From JACDAN01 sp963801855 (lineage in GTDB: Bacteria; Actinomycetota; Thermoleophilia; Gaiellales; Gaiellaceae), in assembly GCA_963801855.1 (NCBI GenBank), contig CAWDGK010000004.1:62001-126000 (forward strand): DNA of 64,000 nt, given 5' to 3'. Under the pieces are notes generated by a model. The model searched no databases, was not told the DNA's origin, and saw nothing but the letters and a program-made list of their open reading frames with translations. Both the position numbers and the translations under genes were made by a program. How positions within the stretch are numbered: position 1 is the first letter of the stretch; every line of letters starts with the position of its first letter. Below, in pieces: positions 56,057 through 64,000 of the stretch.

Positions 56057-56863
56057 ATGCTCCTCGCCGAGGTTCAGTACGCGCGTCCCTCCACACTCGA
56101 CGACGCGGTGCGCCTGCTGGGGGAGCACGACGGCGCGCGCGCGCTGGCCGGCGGGCAGACCCTGACGAACGTGATGAAGGCGCGTGCGGCGGCGCCCGAC
56201 GTCCTCGTCGACCTGAACGATCTGAGCGAGCTGCGCACGGTCTCGAGCGCCGGCGACGGGCTCGAGCTCGGCGCGATGCTGACGCTCACCGAGTTGATCC
56301 GCTCCTCCGAGGTGGCCGCAGGCGCGTCCGATCCTCGCCGAGGTCGCGTCGCAGATCGCCGACGTCCAGGTGCGAAACCGCGGGCACGATCGGCGGGAAC
56401 ATCTGCTCGAACGACCCGACGAACCATCTGCCGCCGCTCGTGGCCGCCCTCGGCGCGACGATGACGATTCGAGGTGCGGACGGAGAGCGGACGGTGACCG
56501 CCGAGGAGTTCTTCGTCGGCGTCTACATGACCGCCGTCGGGCCCGGGGAGCTGCTGACGAAGATCACGATCCCTGCGGCCGGTGGAGCCAGCGACGGCTT
56601 CGGGTCGATCACGATCGGCAAGGACGGCACGTGCATCGTCAACGCCGCGGCCACCGTCCAGGACGGACAGGCTCGGATCGCACTCGGCTGCGTCGACGCC
56701 GGTGCCGGTGGTGCTGACCTCCGCGCCTGACGAAGCGGCGGTTCGCCAGGCAGTCCAGGGCGCGGATCTCGATCCGCCGTCGGACGTCCACGCCTCCGCC
56801 GAGTACCGCCGGCATCTCGCCGAGGTGGTCGCCGTGCGCGCGGTGAGCGAGGCCGCCGCGTGA
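56057..56863 (+). CDS. molybdenum hydroxylase FAD-binding subunit (frameshifted)
   Basis: MLLAEVQYARPSTLDDAVRL leads to the FAD loop RALAGGQTLTNVMKARAAAP and, after a frame change near 56330, VRNRGTIGGNICSNDPTNHL (second flavin motif). A second change near 56700 leads to the C-terminal CO-dehydrogenase flavoprotein domain ending AVSEAAA. At each break, removing one base restores the protein. It passes electrons from the iron-sulfur subunit to FAD. It overlaps the next gene by GTGA. Confidence 0.85.
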
Positions 56864-57345
56864 TCGAGCCCGTCCGCAGCCAGCGGATCTCGGTCGAGGT
56901 CAACGGCGAGCGCCACGAACGGGACGTCGAGGTGCGCCGCCTCCTCGTTCATCTGATCCGGGACGACCTGGCCCTGACCGGCACTCACGTCGGCTGCGAC
57001 ACGGGCAACTGCGGCGCCTGCACGGTCATCGTCGACGGCCTCGCGGTGAAGAGCTGCATGATGCTCGCGGTTCAGGCCGACGGGTCGGAGATCGAGACCG
57101 TCGAGGGTCTGGCCCCGAACGGCGAGCTCCACCCGCTCCAGCAGGCGTTCAGCTCGTTCCACGCGCTCCAGTGCGGCTACTGCACGCCGGGGATGCTGAT
57201 GAGCGCCAAGCATCTGCTCGACAACAACCCCGAGCCGACCGACGGCGAGATCAAGCGGGCGATTCAGGGGAACATCTGCCGCTGCACCGGCTACGTGAAC
57301 ATCGTCGAGGCGATCGCGGCCGCCGCGAAGGGGGAGGCGAAGTGA
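56860..57345 (+). CDS. molybdenum hydroxylase 2Fe-2S subunit
   Basis: The 161-residue subunit has a plant-type 2Fe-2S site (Cys46, Cys51, Cys54, Cys66 in GCDTGNCGACTV and KSCMML). A second cluster is in the helical domain (Cys105, Cys108, Cys140, Cys142 in LQCGYCTPGM and NICRCTGYVN). It shuttles electrons between the Mo site and FAD. It starts GTG and overlaps both neighbours by four bases. Intact and of typical length. Confidence 0.95.
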   Translation: MIEPVRSQRISVEVNGERHERDVEVRRLLVHLIRDDLALTGTHVGCDTGNCGACTVIVDGLAVKSCMMLAVQADGSEIETVEGLAPNGELHPLQQAFSSFHALQCGYCTPGMLMSAKHLLDNNPEPTDGEIKRAIQGNICRCTGYVNIVEAIAAAAKGEAK

Positions 57346-59828
57346 GCGAGACGACGGTCACACCGGACAAGCCGATCACGGTCGACGAGCAGGAGGTCGC
57401 GCCCGGGTTCATCGGCCAGAACACGCCGCGCAAGGAGGACCGCCGGCTCGTCCAGGGCGACGGCGTCTTCGTCGACGACGTCAGGCGCCACGGGATGGCC
57501 TACGTCCACTTCGTCCGCTCGCCCTACGCGCACGCCGCGATCACGCGAATCGACGTCTCGAAGGCGACCGAGCTCGACGGTGTCTACGGGACGCTGATCG
57601 GCGAGGAGGTTGCGGCCGAGACCGACCCGTTCTTCCAGATCGCGCCGCCGCCCGGCGGCGACCTGAAGGACTACGCGCTCGCCGTCGGGCGGGTGCGCCA
57701 CGTCGGCGAGCCGGTCGTCGCAGTCGCCGCAGCGACCCGCGAGCTGGCGCGCGACGCCGCCGAGCTCGTGGAGGTCGACTACGAGCCGCTCGAGGTCGTG
57801 CTGGACATGGAGCGCGCGTCCGACTCGTCGACGACGCAGCTCCACGACGAGGTCCCGAACAACACGATCTGGCAGGGCAACTTCGACTACGGCGACTACG
57901 ACGCCGCACTCGCAGAGGCCGACAAGGTCGTCCGGATCAAGCGGCTGCACTTCCACCGCTTCTCCTCGACTCCGCTCGAGACGAGCGGCGCGGTCGTCGA
58001 GTACAACCGCGGGACGGGGCAGTGGACGATCCACTCGAACAACCAGTTCCCCGGCTTCGCGATCATCATGATGGCGCCCGCCCTCAAGGTCGGGATGGAC
58101 AAGCTCCGCTTCGTCTCGCAGGACATCGGCGGCGGCTTCGGCAACAAGATCTGCACCCACCCCCAGCTGGTCGCGATGTGCCTGATGGCCCGGAAGCTGA
58201 AGCGGGCGGTCAACTGGACGGAGTGGCGCACCGACCAGCACACGGCGAACTCGCACGGAAACGAGCGGCTGTTCCTGGACGTCGAGGTGCCGGTCAAGGC
58301 GGACGGCACGATGCTCGGCTTCAAGGCGCGCATGATCGACGACTGCGGCGCCTACACCCGCTACGAGCCGCTCGGCTGCATCATCTGGGCGCAGGTCACG
58401 CCGGGCTGCTACCGCTGGCGCAACGTCCGGGTCGACTTCAGCCAGGTCTGCACGAACAAGTCGCCGTGCGGCCCCAACCGCGGCTACTCGCGGATGCAGC
58501 ACCTCTGGTTCACCGAGCGCGTGATCGACATCGTCGCGCAGCAGCTCGAGATCGACCCGGTCGAGATCCGGAAGCGGAACTACATCCGCGCCGAGGAGAT
58601 GCCGTACGAGACGCCGAACGGCTGCGTCTACGACTCGGGTGACTATGCGCGCTGCCTGGACGAGGCGCTGAAGCTCGTCGATTACCCGTCGATCGAGGAG
58701 AAGCGCGCCGATGCGAAGTCGCGCGGGAAGCTGCTCGGAGTCGGCATCGGATCGACGCTCGACTCCGGGACGAACAACTTCGGCCAGTCGACGCTCGTGA
58801 ACCCCGAGCTCCAGTTCTCCGGGAACAACGAGGTCGCCACGGTGAAGCTCGACATCTTCGGCGAGATCGTCGTCACCCTCGGGACGACGCCGCAGGGCCA
58901 GAGCCACGAGACGACGGCGGCGCAGGTCGTCGCCGGGATCCTCAAGGTCTCGCCCGACGACGTGAACGTCCGAGCCGGGCACGACAGCTACTGGAACTCG
59001 CACGCCGGCTTCTCGGGCACCTATGCGAGCCAGTTCGCGGTCACCGGGCTCGGCGCAGTCAAGGGCGCGACGGACATGCTCGCCGCCCAGATCCTCCAGA
59101 TCGGCGCGGCCGTCCTGGGCGCGGAGTCCCCGGACGAGGTCGAGCTCGACGGCGGCTTCGTGAAGCGGAAGGACAACCCGGAGGCGGCGCTCCCGTTCAT
59201 GGCCTGCGGCGCGATCGTGAACGCCAACAACGCCGTCCTCCCGCTCGAGCTCCGCGAGCTGACCCTCAACTGCCGGTACGTCTACGTGCCTCCCCACCAG
59301 ATGCCGGACAAGGAGCGCAAGTTCGGCAACCTGACCCTCACCTACGCCACGCAGATCCATGCCTGCGTCGTCGAGGTCGACCCGGAGACGGGCGTCTACG
59401 AGATCGTCGACTACGGCGCCGTGGACGACTGCGGCGTCAGGATCAATCCCCAGATCGTGGAGGGCCAGGTGCAGGGCGCGACGGCGCAGGCGATCGGCGC
59501 CGCGACCCACGAGACCTTCCCCTACGACGAGGACGGGAACCTGCTGACGCCGAATTTCTACGACTACCACGTCCCGCACGCGCTCGACATGCCGCCGCTG
59601 AAGACGGCCTACGTCGAGTCGCCCTCGCCGTTCACGCCGCTCGGCGCGAAGGGGATGGGCGAAGGCGGCGGCGCCGGGCTCAGCGCGGTTGCCTCTGCGC
59701 TCCAGGACGCGCTTCGCGGCTCCGGCGGCCCGATCGTCTCGGACAGCTCGAACCCCTACAACACCGTCTGGGACCTCCTGCGAAAGCCCGAGGAGAGCCG
59801 ACAGCTCGTCGAAGTCGAGACCCGGTGA
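57342..59828 (+). CDS. molybdenum hydroxylase large (Mo-cofactor-binding) subunit
   Basis: The 828-residue subunit binds the molybdopterin cytosine dinucleotide and oxidises the substrate. GGGFGNKI is the GGGFG Mo-site loop, PQGQSHETTAAQVVAGIL the second Mo-cofactor motif, and KGMGEGGGAG (near residue 773) the catalytic Glu. The active-site loop near residue 375 reads CGPNRGYSRMQH. It is neither AYRCSFR of form I CO dehydrogenase nor the AYRGAGR of form II. It is therefore probably another substrate class. The GTG start overlaps the upstream stop; intact. Confidence 0.9.
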   Translation: MSETTVTPDKPITVDEQEVAPGFIGQNTPRKEDRRLVQGDGVFVDDVRRHGMAYVHFVRSPYAHAAITRIDVSKATELDGVYGTLIGEEVAAETDPFFQIAPPPGGDLKDYALAVGRVRHVGEPVVAVAAATRELARDAAELVEVDYEPLEVVLDMERASDSSTTQLHDEVPNNTIWQGNFDYGDYDAALAEADKVVRIKRLHFHRFSSTPLETSGAVVEYNRGTGQWTIHSNNQFPGFAIIMMAPALKVGMDKLRFVSQDIGGGFGNKICTHPQLVAMCLMARKLKRAVNWTEWRTDQHTANSHGNERLFLDVEVPVKADGTMLGFKARMIDDCGAYTRYEPLGCIIWAQVTPGCYRWRNVRVDFSQVCTNKSPCGPNRGYSRMQHLWFTERVIDIVAQQLEIDPVEIRKRNYIRAEEMPYETPNGCVYDSGDYARCLDEALKLVDYPSIEEKRADAKSRGKLLGVGIGSTLDSGTNNFGQSTLVNPELQFSGNNEVATVKLDIFGEIVVTLGTTPQGQSHETTAAQVVAGILKVSPDDVNVRAGHDSYWNSHAGFSGTYASQFAVTGLGAVKGATDMLAAQILQIGAAVLGAESPDEVELDGGFVKRKDNPEAALPFMACGAIVNANNAVLPLELRELTLNCRYVYVPPHQMPDKERKFGNLTLTYATQIHACVVEVDPETGVYEIVDYGAVDDCGVRINPQIVEGQVQGATAQAIGAATHETFPYDEDGNLLTPNFYDYHVPHALDMPPLKTAYVESPSPFTPLGAKGMGEGGGAGLSAVASALQDALRGSGGPIVSDSSNPYNTVWDLLRKPEESRQLVEVETR

Positions 59829-60508
59829 AGGTCCAGGGCGAGCGCACGTTCGAGGCGCCGCGCGAGACCGTCTGGAGCGTGCTCCAGGACCCGGCCCAGA
59901 TGGCAGAGCTGATGCCGCACGTCGAGAGCTTCGACGTCGAGGACGACCGGCGCTGGAGGGCGAACGTGAAGATCCCGCTCGGGCTCGGGTCGCTCAAGAT
60001 GTCGATCAACTTCGAGAAGATGGAGGAGCGGCCGCCGGAGTACTCGCGCCTCCACGCCAAGGGAACCGGCGTCGGCGCGTTGATGAACCTCGACACCGAG
60101 TTCAACCTGAGCGACCAGGGCGGGGCGACGGCGATGGCCTGGGAGGCAGACGTCCGCATCGCCGGGCCGGTGGGGAGCATGGGCCAGCGCGTCCTCCAGC
60201 CGATCGTCAACCAGCAGGTGCAGCTCGTGCTGACCGCCCTCGACAAGCAGATCGCAAAAGCCGGTTCCGGCTCAGGTGTGGAGGCTCGCGGCACGGAGAC
60301 GCCGCCGCAGGAATCCGACTCCGGCGGTCTCGCCGGGGGTACGGTGCCGTCGATGGACGCGCAGACCGAGACGGATCCGGAGACGAAGGACTACGGACCT
60401 CCTGCGCCGGCCACGTCGGAGAGCGATCCGGCCGCCGACGCGGGCTCGAGCGGTGCCGAGGAAGGCCTGCACCCGCTCGAAGAGGAGTCGTACTCCGACG
60501 AGCGCTAG
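59825..60508 (+). CDS. CoxG-like SRPBCC protein
   Basis: The 227-residue protein starts MKVQGERTFEAPRETVWSVL, the CoxG pattern, with PAQMAELMPHVESFDVEDDR and a C-terminal helix GPVGSMGQRVLQPIVNQQVQ. The last 80 residues are an acidic, Pro/Ser/Gly-rich tail that looks disordered. CoxG proteins help assemble or anchor Mo hydroxylases at the membrane. It overlaps the large-subunit stop by GTGA and precedes the aldo/keto reductase by 8 bp. Confidence 0.85.
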   Translation: MKVQGERTFEAPRETVWSVLQDPAQMAELMPHVESFDVEDDRRWRANVKIPLGLGSLKMSINFEKMEERPPEYSRLHAKGTGVGALMNLDTEFNLSDQGGATAMAWEADVRIAGPVGSMGQRVLQPIVNQQVQLVLTALDKQIAKAGSGSGVEARGTETPPQESDSGGLAGGTVPSMDAQTETDPETKDYGPPAPATSESDPAADAGSSGAEEGLHPLEEESYSDER

Positions 60509-60516
60509 AGAGGCTC

Positions 60517-61428
60517 GTGCGCCTGATTCTCGGCTGCGGCAACTTCGGAGGGGTCGGCTCTGCGCCGGCCTTCTTCGGCCAGGGGGAATCCCAGGAGGAG
60601 GCGTTCGCGCTGATGGACGCCGCATGGGACCTCGGGATCACCTGGTTCGACACCGCCGACGCCTACGGCGGCGGACGGAGCGAGACCTGGATCGGCCGCT
60701 GGATCGCCGATCGCGGGCAGCTACCGGGGATCACGACGAAGGTCTTCAATTCGGTCGTCGGCGATCCGGCTGACCGAGGTCTCTCGAGACGACCGCATCC
60801 TCCGGCAGATCGACGAGAGCCTCCAACGGCTGGGCGTCGACCGTGTGGACACGTACATGGTCCACGAGCCCGATCCGGACACGCCGATCGAGGAGACGAT
60901 GACCGTGATGGCCGAGCTCGTGCAGAGCGGCAAGGTCGGAAAGATCGGGGCGAGCAACGTCGACGGAGCGTGGCTGGAGGAGGCGCGCCAGGTTGCGCCG
61001 GTGTCGAGGTCGTCCAGAACTCGTACTCGCTGCTCGATCGGGAGGCCGAGCGCGAGATGCTGCCGCGCTGCCGCGACGGCGGGATCGCCTTCACCGCGTA
61101 CGGCCCCCTCGCCGGCGGCTGGCTGAGCGGGAAATACCGGCGCGACGAGCCGCCTCCGCCGGGATCGCAGAATGACGTTGCGCCCCGAGCCCTACGCCCA
61201 TTTCGACGTGGATGCCGTCTACTCGGGCTCGACCGGATGACGGAAATCGCCCGGCAGCGAGGTCTCGAGATTCCGGTGCTCGCGTACGCCTGGCTGTACT
61301 CGGCCCCGATGGTCGACGGCGTCGTCCTCGGTCCGCGGCAGCCGGAGCACCTCGGTCCGGCGGTGGCTGCGCTCGACGTCAAGCTGTCCGAGGCCGAGCG
61401 CGATGAATTAGCGTCACTTTTCCCATGA
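60517..61428 (+). CDS. aldo/keto reductase (frameshifted)
   Basis: From GTG (VRLILGCGNFGGVGSAPAFF) the barrel shows WFDTADAYGGGRSETWIGRW (catalytic Asp and Tyr), VDRVDTYMVHEPDPDTPIEE (catalytic His), and VQNSYSLLDREAEREMLPRC with a C-terminal NADPH part (APMVDGVVLGPRQPEHLGPA). Frame changes lie near 60770, 61000 and 61165. It is coupled to the next gene by ATGA. It may reduce or oxidise an aldehyde or keto group made by the Mo hydroxylase pathway. Confidence 0.75.
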   Translation: MRLILGCGNFGGVGSAPAFFGQGESQEEAFALMDAAWDLGITWFDTADAYGGGRSETWIGRWIADRGQLPGITTKVFNSVVGDPADRGLSRRPHPPADRREPPTAGRRPCGHVHGPRARSGHADRGDDDRDGRARAERQGRKDRGEQRRRSVAGGGAPGCAGVEVVQNSYSLLDREAEREMLPRCRDGGIAFTAYGPLAGGWLSGKYRRDEPPPPGSQNDVAPRALRPFRRGCRLLGLDRMTEIARQRGLEIPVLAYAWLYSAPMVDGVVLGPRQPEHLGPAVAALDVKLSEAERDELASLFP

Positions 61429-62396
61429 GCCTGCTCGTTCTCAGCCAGGGAGACGTCGAGGAGCTCCTCGACATGGAGGGCTGCATCGAAGCGATGGCCG
61501 AGGCGCTCTCCTCGCTCGCTCGCGGCGAGGTTCACGTCCCTCTCCGGGTCGTCGTCCGGCCCGACGGCGGAGGACACGTTTCTCGGGCTGATGCCGGCCC
61601 ATCGCGGAGGCGGCGCGCCGCTCTACTCGCTGAAGACGGTCTGCGTGTTCCCCGAGAACCCCGAGCGCGGCCTCGACTCGCACCAGGGCACCGTCTCGCT
61701 CTTCGACGGCGAGACCGGGGAGGTCGCGGGCGCTCATGAACGCGTCGGCGGTCACCGCGATCCGGACGGCGGCGGTGTCGGCGGTCGCAACCCGGCTCCT
61801 GGCGCGCGAGGACGCGCGCGAGCTCGCGATCCTGGGCGCCGGTGTGCAGGCCCGGTCGCATCTGGAGGCGATGCGCCTCGTGCGTGATTTCGACTCGGTC
61901 CGGATCTTCAGCCCGACCGCGAAGCACGCCAAGGCGCTGGCGAAGAGTCGGCGGCGCCAAGGCGGTCGAGACCGCGCAGGAGGCGGTCGAGGGCGCCGAT
62001 GTCGTCGTCACCGCCACGAGCTCGGTCGACCCGGTGCTCAGGCATGAGTGGCTGAAGGAAGGCGCGCACGTCAACGTCGTCGGGGGACGGCCGCCGACGA
62101 TGCGGGAGCTCGACGTCGCGACCGTCGCCGCCTCGGCGTTCTACGTCGACCGGCGCGAGTCGGCCGAGAACGAGGCGTTCGACTACCGGGATGCGCTCGA
62201 GTCGGGCGCGATCGGCCCCGACCACATCCGCGGCGAGATCGGTGAGGTGCTCATCGGGTCGGCGCCCGGGCGCGAGTCGCCGGAGGAGCTCACGGTCTTC
62301 CGTTCGCTCGGCCTCGCGGTCGAGGACCTCGCCGCGGCCGAGTACGTCGTCCGCCGCGCGCGAGAGCGGGGAGTCGGCACCGAGGTCGACTTCTGA
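61425..62396 (+). CDS. ornithine cyclodeaminase/mu-crystallin-family protein (frameshifted)
   Basis: Segments in order are LLVLSQGDVEELLDMEGCIE, YSLKTVCVFPENPERGLDSH, RTAAVSAVATRLLAREDARE, LAILGAGVQARSHLEAMRLV (Rossmann loop) and GAHVNVVGGRPPTMRELDVA. The C-terminus is intact (YVVRRARERGVGTEVDF). Three frame changes occur near 61565, 61725 and 61950. Family members are NAD-dependent cyclodeaminases, alanine dehydrogenases and EutC-type proteins. It pairs with a threonine-dehydratase-like gene, as in the hydroxyectoine EutB/EutC pair. Confidence 0.75.
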
Positions 62397-63341
62397 TCCC
62401 GATCGAGGCGATCCGCGCCGCGCGCGAGACGATCGCCGGGACCGCAGTCCGAACGCCCCTCGTCCGTCTCCACTCGCCGGAGTCGCCCGCTCAGATCTAC
62501 CTGAAGCTCGAGAACATCCAGCCGATCGGCTCCTTCAAGCTTCGCGGCGCCTACAACGCGGCTCGTCGAGCAGATCCCGGGCTCGTGCGCGCCGGCCTGA
62601 TCACCGCCAGCGCCGGGAACATGGGCCAGGGCGTGGCCTGGGCGGCGAAGGAGCTCGGCGTGCCCTGCACGGTCATCGTCCCCGACTACGCGCCCGAGAC
62701 GAAGGTCGCCGCGATGGAGCGGCTCGGCGCCCGGGTGCTGAAGGCGCCCTTCGACGAGTGGTGGGAGGCGCTGGAGGCCTCGCGGGTGGAAGGCGTGGAC
62801 GGCCTCTTCCTCCACCCGGTGGAGAACGAGGACGTGATGGCCGGGAACGGGACGATCGGGCTCGAGATCCTCGAGGACCTTCCGGACCCGGACGTCGTCC
62901 TGATCCCGTTCGGCGGCGGCGGCCTGACGACGGGGATCGCGAGCGCGATCAAGCAGGAGCGGCCCGAGACAAGGATCTGTCTGCGTCGAGCAGGACACGG
63001 CCGCGCCGCTCAATGCGACGCTCGAGGCCGGCTCGATGCAGGCTGTCGAGTACCAGGTGTCGTTCGTCGACGGGGCCGGCGCCAAGGCGCTGCTGCCGAA
63101 GATGTGGGGCCTCGTCGAGCCGCTGATCGACGGCGCCTCACCGGTCTCGCTCGACGAGGTCGCCGACGCGATCCGCGTCCTGGCCGAGCGGGTCCGCGTG
63201 ATCGCCGAGGGCGCGGGCGCGCTGGCGCCGGCGGCGGCGCTGTCCGGCCGGGCAGGGGAGGGCAAGATCGTCTGCATCGTCTCCGGCGGGAACATCGACT
63301 TCACCGTGTTCTCTCGGATCCTGGCCGGAGAGACGCCCTAA
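62393..63341 (+). CDS. threonine/serine dehydratase-like PLP enzyme (frameshifted)
   Basis: The start appears as CTG (LIPIEAIRAARETIAGTAVR) inside the upstream stop (CTGA). The PLP lysine is in IGSFKLRGAYN. ITASAGNMGQGVAWAAKELG, VVLIPFGGGGLTTGIASAIK (glycine loop) and VCIVSGGNIDFTVFSRIL complete the fold type II core. Frame changes lie near 62570 and 62985. Its neighbour suggests EutB-like or amino-acid dehydratase activity. It ends overlapping the convergent aminotransferase by three bases. Confidence 0.75.
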
Positions 63342-64000
63342 GCCAAGAGGGCGCGGTTCTCGCGCAGCGCATCCAACACGGCGTCGATGTCCTCTTCCGT
63401 GTTGTAGGCGTGCGACGAGACTCGCAGGTTGCCGTCCCGCTCCGAGGTCATGACGCCGCGCTCCGCGAGCGCCGCGACGAGGGCGTTCACGTCCGTCGAG
63501 CGGATGCAGATCAGCGCGCCGCGCTTCTCTCGCTCTCTCGGGGTCGTGACAGTGCCGCCCAGCGCGTCGACCCCTGCGATCAGGCGGTCGTTCAGTCCCT
63601 GGACGTGCTCGCGCGTCTCGGCAATTCCGATCTCCTGCATCAGCTCGATGCCCGCGATGCCGGCGTAGATCGACGGGCACCGGCGGCGTCCCGGATTGGA
63701 AGCGCCGCGCGGTCGGCGACGGCGAGTAGTCGTGGATGTCCATCTTGAAGATGTCCTCGTCCGCGAACCAGCCCGTCGCCGTCGGCCACGCCTTCTCCCA
63801 CAGCTCGCGCCGGCAGTAGAAGAACGCAAGGCCGGCGGAGCCGAGCAGGTACTTGAGGACGCCGGCGGCGAGGAAGTCGACGTCGAGCGCCTTGACGTCG
63901 ACCGGCAGCGAGCCGACCGTCTGGTAGGCGTCGAGCAGCACGAGCGCGCCCTGCTCGTGCGCTGCTTCGACCACGGCCGGCACGTCCACCATTCCGCCGG
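63338..64000 (-). CDS. class V aminotransferase / cysteine-desulfurase-like enzyme (5' end cut by window)
   Basis: The frame is open to the window edge. Visible segments are VLLDAYQTVGSLPVDVKALD (PLP Asp and Gln), FLAAGVLKYLLGSAGLAFFY (PLP Lys), FQSGTPPVP and, after a frame change near 63680, IYAGIAGIELMQEIGIAETR. The end is LRVSSHAYNTEEDIDAVLDA. It is on the opposite strand to the Mo hydroxylase operon and may serve an unrelated pathway. GVLKYLLG with SGTPPVP resembles the kynureninase-like/isopenicillin epimerase-like subgroup of class V. Confidence 0.8.
   Translation of the reverse strand, partial: PAEWWTCRPWSKQRTSRARSCCSTPTRRSARCRSTSRRSTSTSSPPASSSTCSAPPALRSSTAGASCGRRRGRRRRAGSRTRTSSRWTSTTTRRRRPRGASNPGRRRCPSIYAGIAGIELMQEIGIAETREHVQGLNDRLIAGVDALGGTVTTPREREKRGALICIRSTDVNALVAALAERGVMTSERDGNLRVSSHAYNTEEDIDAVLDALRENRALLA

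Noticed and set aside
57291..59579. Very long open frame on the minus strand (762 codons) antisense to the molybdenum hydroxylase large subunit.
   Set aside because: It is a by-product of high GC at third codon positions; its translation is Val/Asp/Arg/Leu-biased without domain motifs, while the plus strand has clear Mo-binding motifs.
56860..59828. Aerobic CO dehydrogenase (form I).
   Set aside because: The large subunit lacks AYRCSFR, so CO oxidation cannot be claimed despite similar gene order and a CoxG-like gene.

Overview
The window is very GC-rich DNA with dense, mostly operonic genes and strong codon-position GC bias. It reads as a chromosomal contig of a high-GC actinobacterium. The pspA/pspAA, htpX/pspAB set, the DosRS-like two-component pair, the N-terminal GNAT-acyl-CoA synthetase fusion and the two-NBD sugar importer all suit Actinobacteria, and several families resemble the Thermoleophilia (Solirubrobacter-like) lineage. 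That placement is an inference. Many genes carry one-base frameshifts while their protein-level similarity continues in another frame. At most junctions I read closely, removing one base restores the conserved protein, so I treat these as probable assembly errors and annotate such genes over their whole span.

Layout. 1-6.0 kb: a membrane-anchored DnaJ-like protein, then on the minus strand potA-potD-potB-potC plus an aldehyde dehydrogenase (polyamine uptake and probably oxidation). 6.1-10.2 kb: accessory-looking genes (secreted lysyl-oxidase-like protein, lipoprotein, a truncated secreted fragment, two DUF4386-type membrane proteins) ending at a tRNA-Ser(UGA). 10.3-12 kb: serS, whose stop codon lies 1 nt from that tRNA, and a small cytochrome c. 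12-15 kb: two convergent polytopic membrane proteins. 15-18.6 kb: an envelope-stress locus: htpX and pspAB on plus, pspA-pspAA-bicupin on minus, separated by a perfect hairpin. 18.6-22.9 kb: MBL-fold hydrolase, 6PGDH-like dehydrogenase, two tandem AlkZ-like winged-helix proteins and an M28 peptidase.

22.9-25.1 kb is the most unusual part. It has a tRNA-Ala(CGC), about 2.1 kb of poorly coding DNA with a lower GC content, and a second copy of the last 14 bp at the tRNA 3' end. Between the copies lie remnants of a serine recombinase and of a ribonuclease HII. I interpret this as a decayed integrative element with both attachment sites preserved.

25.1-32.1 kb: a divergent ROK repressor and a sugar-catabolic operon (Gfo/Idh/MocA dehydrogenase, TIM-barrel isomerase, two-NBD ATPase, permease, binding lipoprotein). 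32.1-38.7 kb: secreted beta-helix protein, small HExxH peptidase, ArsR-SRPBCC operon with a palindromic operator, PPK2, zinc alcohol dehydrogenase and small proteins. 38.7-47.3 kb: a redox/stress block with a NirK-like copper enzyme, GNAT-acyl-CoA synthetase, DosR/DosS-like pair, beta-carbonic anhydrase, manganese catalase with a histone-like tail and an orphan NarL-type regulator. 47.3-54.1 kb: a very large secreted metzincin with repeats and an MMPL transporter. 54.2-56 kb: an unknown protein coupled to fumarylacetoacetase. 56-63.3 kb: a molybdenum hydroxylase operon (FAD, 2Fe-2S, Mo subunits, CoxG) continuing into an aldo/keto reductase, an ornithine-cyclodeaminase-like protein and a threonine-dehydratase-like protein, facing a class V aminotransferase that runs off the end. 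No CRISPR array, rRNA or intact insertion sequence was seen.
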